A stretch of DNA of 7,283 bases from Nitrospira defluvii (GTDB lineage Bacteria > Nitrospirota > Nitrospiria > Nitrospirales > Nitrospiraceae). The translations under genes and the position numbers were made by a program. Below the pieces are notes generated by a model that saw only the letters and a list, made by a program, of their open reading frames with translations, did no database searches and was not told the origin of the DNA. Below, in pieces: positions 5,293 to 7,283 of this stretch; position 1 is the stretch's first letter; the number at the start of each line of letters is the position of its first letter. Location of the stretch: positions 1 to 7,283 of the forward strand of contig JACQHN010000175.1 in assembly GCA_016199015.1 (NCBI GenBank), read 5' to 3'.

Positions 5293-7191
5293 TTGGCTGT
5301 CGACCGTCGAACAGTGCTTCAGAACGCGCAGTTGTTCGCCTCCAAAGGCCAGTACGACGCTGCCATTGCCGAGTGGCGGAAGCTGACCATCGACACCCCT
5401 GCCGACGGCACCATTTTTAACTCCATCGGCGATCTCCAGCTCAGGCGTAATGCAAACGGGGACGCCGTCACCGCCTTTCTTCAGGCCGCCACCGCATTCC
5501 GCGCCGAAGGGTCCGTCCTCAAGGCCATTGCAGCCTATAAAAAAATACTCAAGGTCGATCCTGCGCGGATGGAGATCTACCGCCACCTCGGCGACTTGAA
5601 CGCCGAGCGGGGGTTGCTGAGCAGCGCCGTTCAAGATTATTTGACCTTAGGCAAGCACTATCTCAAGGAGGGTCGGAGCAAGGAGGCCCTTGAAGTCTAT
5701 CGCAAGATCGTCTCGCAGGACCCCTCGAATCTGGATGCGCAGCAACGTGTGGCCGAACTCTGTGTCCAGGAAAACTTGTTGGAGGAAGCCATCCGGGTGT
5801 ACCTCCAGCTCGGTCGCGAGCGCTCGGCCTCACAACGCTACAACGAAGCCAAAGAGGCCTACGCGGCGGCGCTTCGCCTGGACCCGTTGAACGCCGAAGC
5901 CCAAGAAATTATCGCGATGATTGAGGCTGGCGGAGGCGCACCCGTGAATGTGGCCCGTGCGGCCAAACCGGCTGCGGCAACGGCCAAGGCGGGTGAGGGC
6001 AGCGATCTGATGGCCGAAGCCACCCGCCGGATCGAAGAAGGGCAATATGCGGGCGCCGAAGCCATGCTCACGCAACTCTTAAGCCGAGAGCCGGGGAACC
6101 CTGAGATCTGCCAGCTCCTCGCGCGGTTGCATCTGCTCCAGGGCAATCTTCAGGTGGCCCTCGGGGAATATCGATTCTTGGCCGGGGGAGCGCTTCGCGC
6201 ACAAGACTATACGATGGCCGACTCTCTCATCACCGAATATCTGAAGGTCGAACCGGCATCGGTGCCGATGTTGGAATTGCTCGGGGAGTTGTATCAAGAA
6301 AAAGGAGATCCGGCCACGGCGGCCCAGCATTTCGGCAAGGCCGTGGAGATTTTGTTGGAACATCCGGAACCAGGCATGCCCACGCTTCCGGCTGAACTCT
6401 TTGAGAAAGTCCAAGCACTGGCCCCAGGGAGCGCCATCGCTCGCAAGCTGGCCCCCGCGTTCGACCCCGATGCAGATGTAACCTCGTCTCCCGCTCAGTC
6501 GGAGGCGGCCGCGCCGATGGTGGTTCCGACCGAGTCGGTCGCACCCACGCCGGTTTCGATCCCGATTGTTGTGAAGCCGGCCGAAGAGATGCCTTTCAAG
6601 CTATGGGATCCATCGGCGGCGCCAGCCGCTCCGATTCCGCAACCGGCGTCTGTCGTCGAACCCGTGTATACATCGGCTCCGCCGGCAGCCGCTCCACCGT
6701 CACCTGTCCAGCAAGTCGCTTCCGTTCAGGTTTCGCCTGCCGCTGCCGCGCCGCCCACCGACAGCGTGGATGCAGAAACCCGGTATGCTCTGGGCATGGC
6801 CTACAAAGACATGGGATTGTTGGAGGAAGCGAAAGAAGAGTTCGTCCTGTCGATGAAGGACTCGGGGTTTTTCGTCGATTCCTGTCTGATGATGGGGCTG
6901 TGTTTGAAAGAGCAGGGTCAGTCCGACCAGGCCATCCAATTGCTCGAAAAGCTCATTGCGGATTCACGTTGTCGAGGCGGAAACGCCCAGCTCGTACAAT
7001 ATGAGCTCGGATTACTGTATGAGAAAATGGGATCGCGCGATCGTGCGATTGCCATGTACCAATCCATCCCCTCTTTTCACGATGTGCCACGCCGTCTCGA
7101 AACCTTGCGTAACCACAGCTCCAACGGGGATGCCCATCCCCACCTCTCCGTCTCCAAGCCCCCGATTCCAGTGCCGCTTGCGGGCCACTAG
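5293..7191 (+). CDS. Large TPR-repeat protein of unknown function
   Basis: A 632-residue soluble protein without visible signal peptide or membrane segment; TPR domains usually form scaffolds for protein-protein contact. Three repeat blocks are seen. Residues 7-205 hold about six TPR-like units (e.g. EALEVYRKIVSQDPSN at 131-146 and EAKEAYAAALRLDPLN at 185-200). Residues 237-352 hold three to four more units. Residues 493-600 hold three units beginning ETRYALGMAYKDMGLLEEAK. The blocks are joined by an Ala-rich linker (212-236) and a Pro/Ala/Val-rich linker (about 395-490), which are probably flexible. The C-terminal 30 residues are His/Pro-rich and look disordered. The start is TTG, with AGGAG 5 bases upstream; no earlier or nearby ATG fits. 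I do not recognise a specific function. Neighbours give little help, because the cold-shock gene upstream is separated by a hairpin and 175 bases. Confidence 0.9.
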   Translation: MAVDRRTVLQNAQLFASKGQYDAAIAEWRKLTIDTPADGTIFNSIGDLQLRRNANGDAVTAFLQAATAFRAEGSVLKAIAAYKKILKVDPARMEIYRHLGDLNAERGLLSSAVQDYLTLGKHYLKEGRSKEALEVYRKIVSQDPSNLDAQQRVAELCVQENLLEEAIRVYLQLGRERSASQRYNEAKEAYAAALRLDPLNAEAQEIIAMIEAGGGAPVNVARAAKPAAATAKAGEGSDLMAEATRRIEEGQYAGAEAMLTQLLSREPGNPEICQLLARLHLLQGNLQVALGEYRFLAGGALRAQDYTMADSLITEYLKVEPASVPMLELLGELYQEKGDPATAAQHFGKAVEILLEHPEPGMPTLPAELFEKVQALAPGSAIARKLAPAFDPDADVTSSPAQSEAAAPMVVPTESVAPTPVSIPIVVKPAEEMPFKLWDPSAAPAAPIPQPASVVEPVYTSAPPAAAPPSPVQQVASVQVSPAAAAPPTDSVDAETRYALGMAYKDMGLLEEAKEEFVLSMKDSGFFVDSCLMMGLCLKEQGQSDQAIQLLEKLIADSRCRGGNAQLVQYELGLLYEKMGSRDRAIAMYQSIPSFHDVPRRLETLRNHSSNGDAHPHLSVSKPPIPVPLAGH

Positions 7192-7283
7192 CCCGCATTA
7201 TTCACGAAGACTTCTACTACAACCGCCGAGACGCCGCTCCGACAAGCCTGACGGCGGGCGGGCTCGCCGCTCAGTCGGTCAAC

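Noticed and set aside
7192..7283. Terminal 92 bases checked for a tRNA, terminator or new gene start
   Set aside because: No cloverleaf, no stem followed by T-run, and no convincing start codon with a ribosome binding site were found; the segment is too short to say more.

Overview
The window reads as chromosomal DNA from a GC-rich Gram-negative (diderm) bacterium with LPS. The set and order of genes, the style of the TPR protein, and the free use of GTG and TTG starts suggest Nitrospira or a close relative in Nitrospirota. That placement is inference from gene character; no 16S or other marker is present.

Left part (1-4595, all minus strand): an envelope and lipid A block. Read in the direction of transcription it runs lptF (GTG start at 4595), lptG, a 222-base intergenic stretch with repeats and hairpins, fabF, a small acyl carrier protein gene, and lpxD, which runs off the left edge. 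LptF and LptG are the two membrane subunits of the ABC transporter that pulls LPS out of the inner membrane. FabF elongates acyl chains on ACP, the ACP carries them, and LpxD transfers a 3-hydroxyacyl chain from ACP onto the glucosamine precursor of lipid A. The block therefore joins acyl chain supply, lipid A acylation and LPS export. A strong sigma70-like promoter precedes lptF, and a weaker candidate lies before fabF.

Middle (4596-4898): a divergent control region. Back-to-back promoter candidates serve lptF to the left and a cold-shock gene to the right. The cold-shock transcript would have a leader of about 165 bases. It contains a pyrimidine tract complementary to the gene's own Shine-Dalgarno sequence and a short ORF that crosses this tract.

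Right part (4899-7191, plus strand): a 72-residue CspA-family protein, a GC-rich hairpin, and a 632-residue soluble TPR protein with three repeat blocks joined by Ala/Pro-rich linkers. The TPR gene has its own candidate promoter with a perfect TTGACA box and a small inverted repeat near the expected transcription start. The last 92 bases hold nothing I can call.

I found no mobile element, CRISPR array, tRNA or rRNA. The genes are mostly familiar families. The less ordinary signals are the cold-shock leader, the ACP/KS pair placed beside lpxD, and the repeat and hairpin cluster between lptG and fabF.
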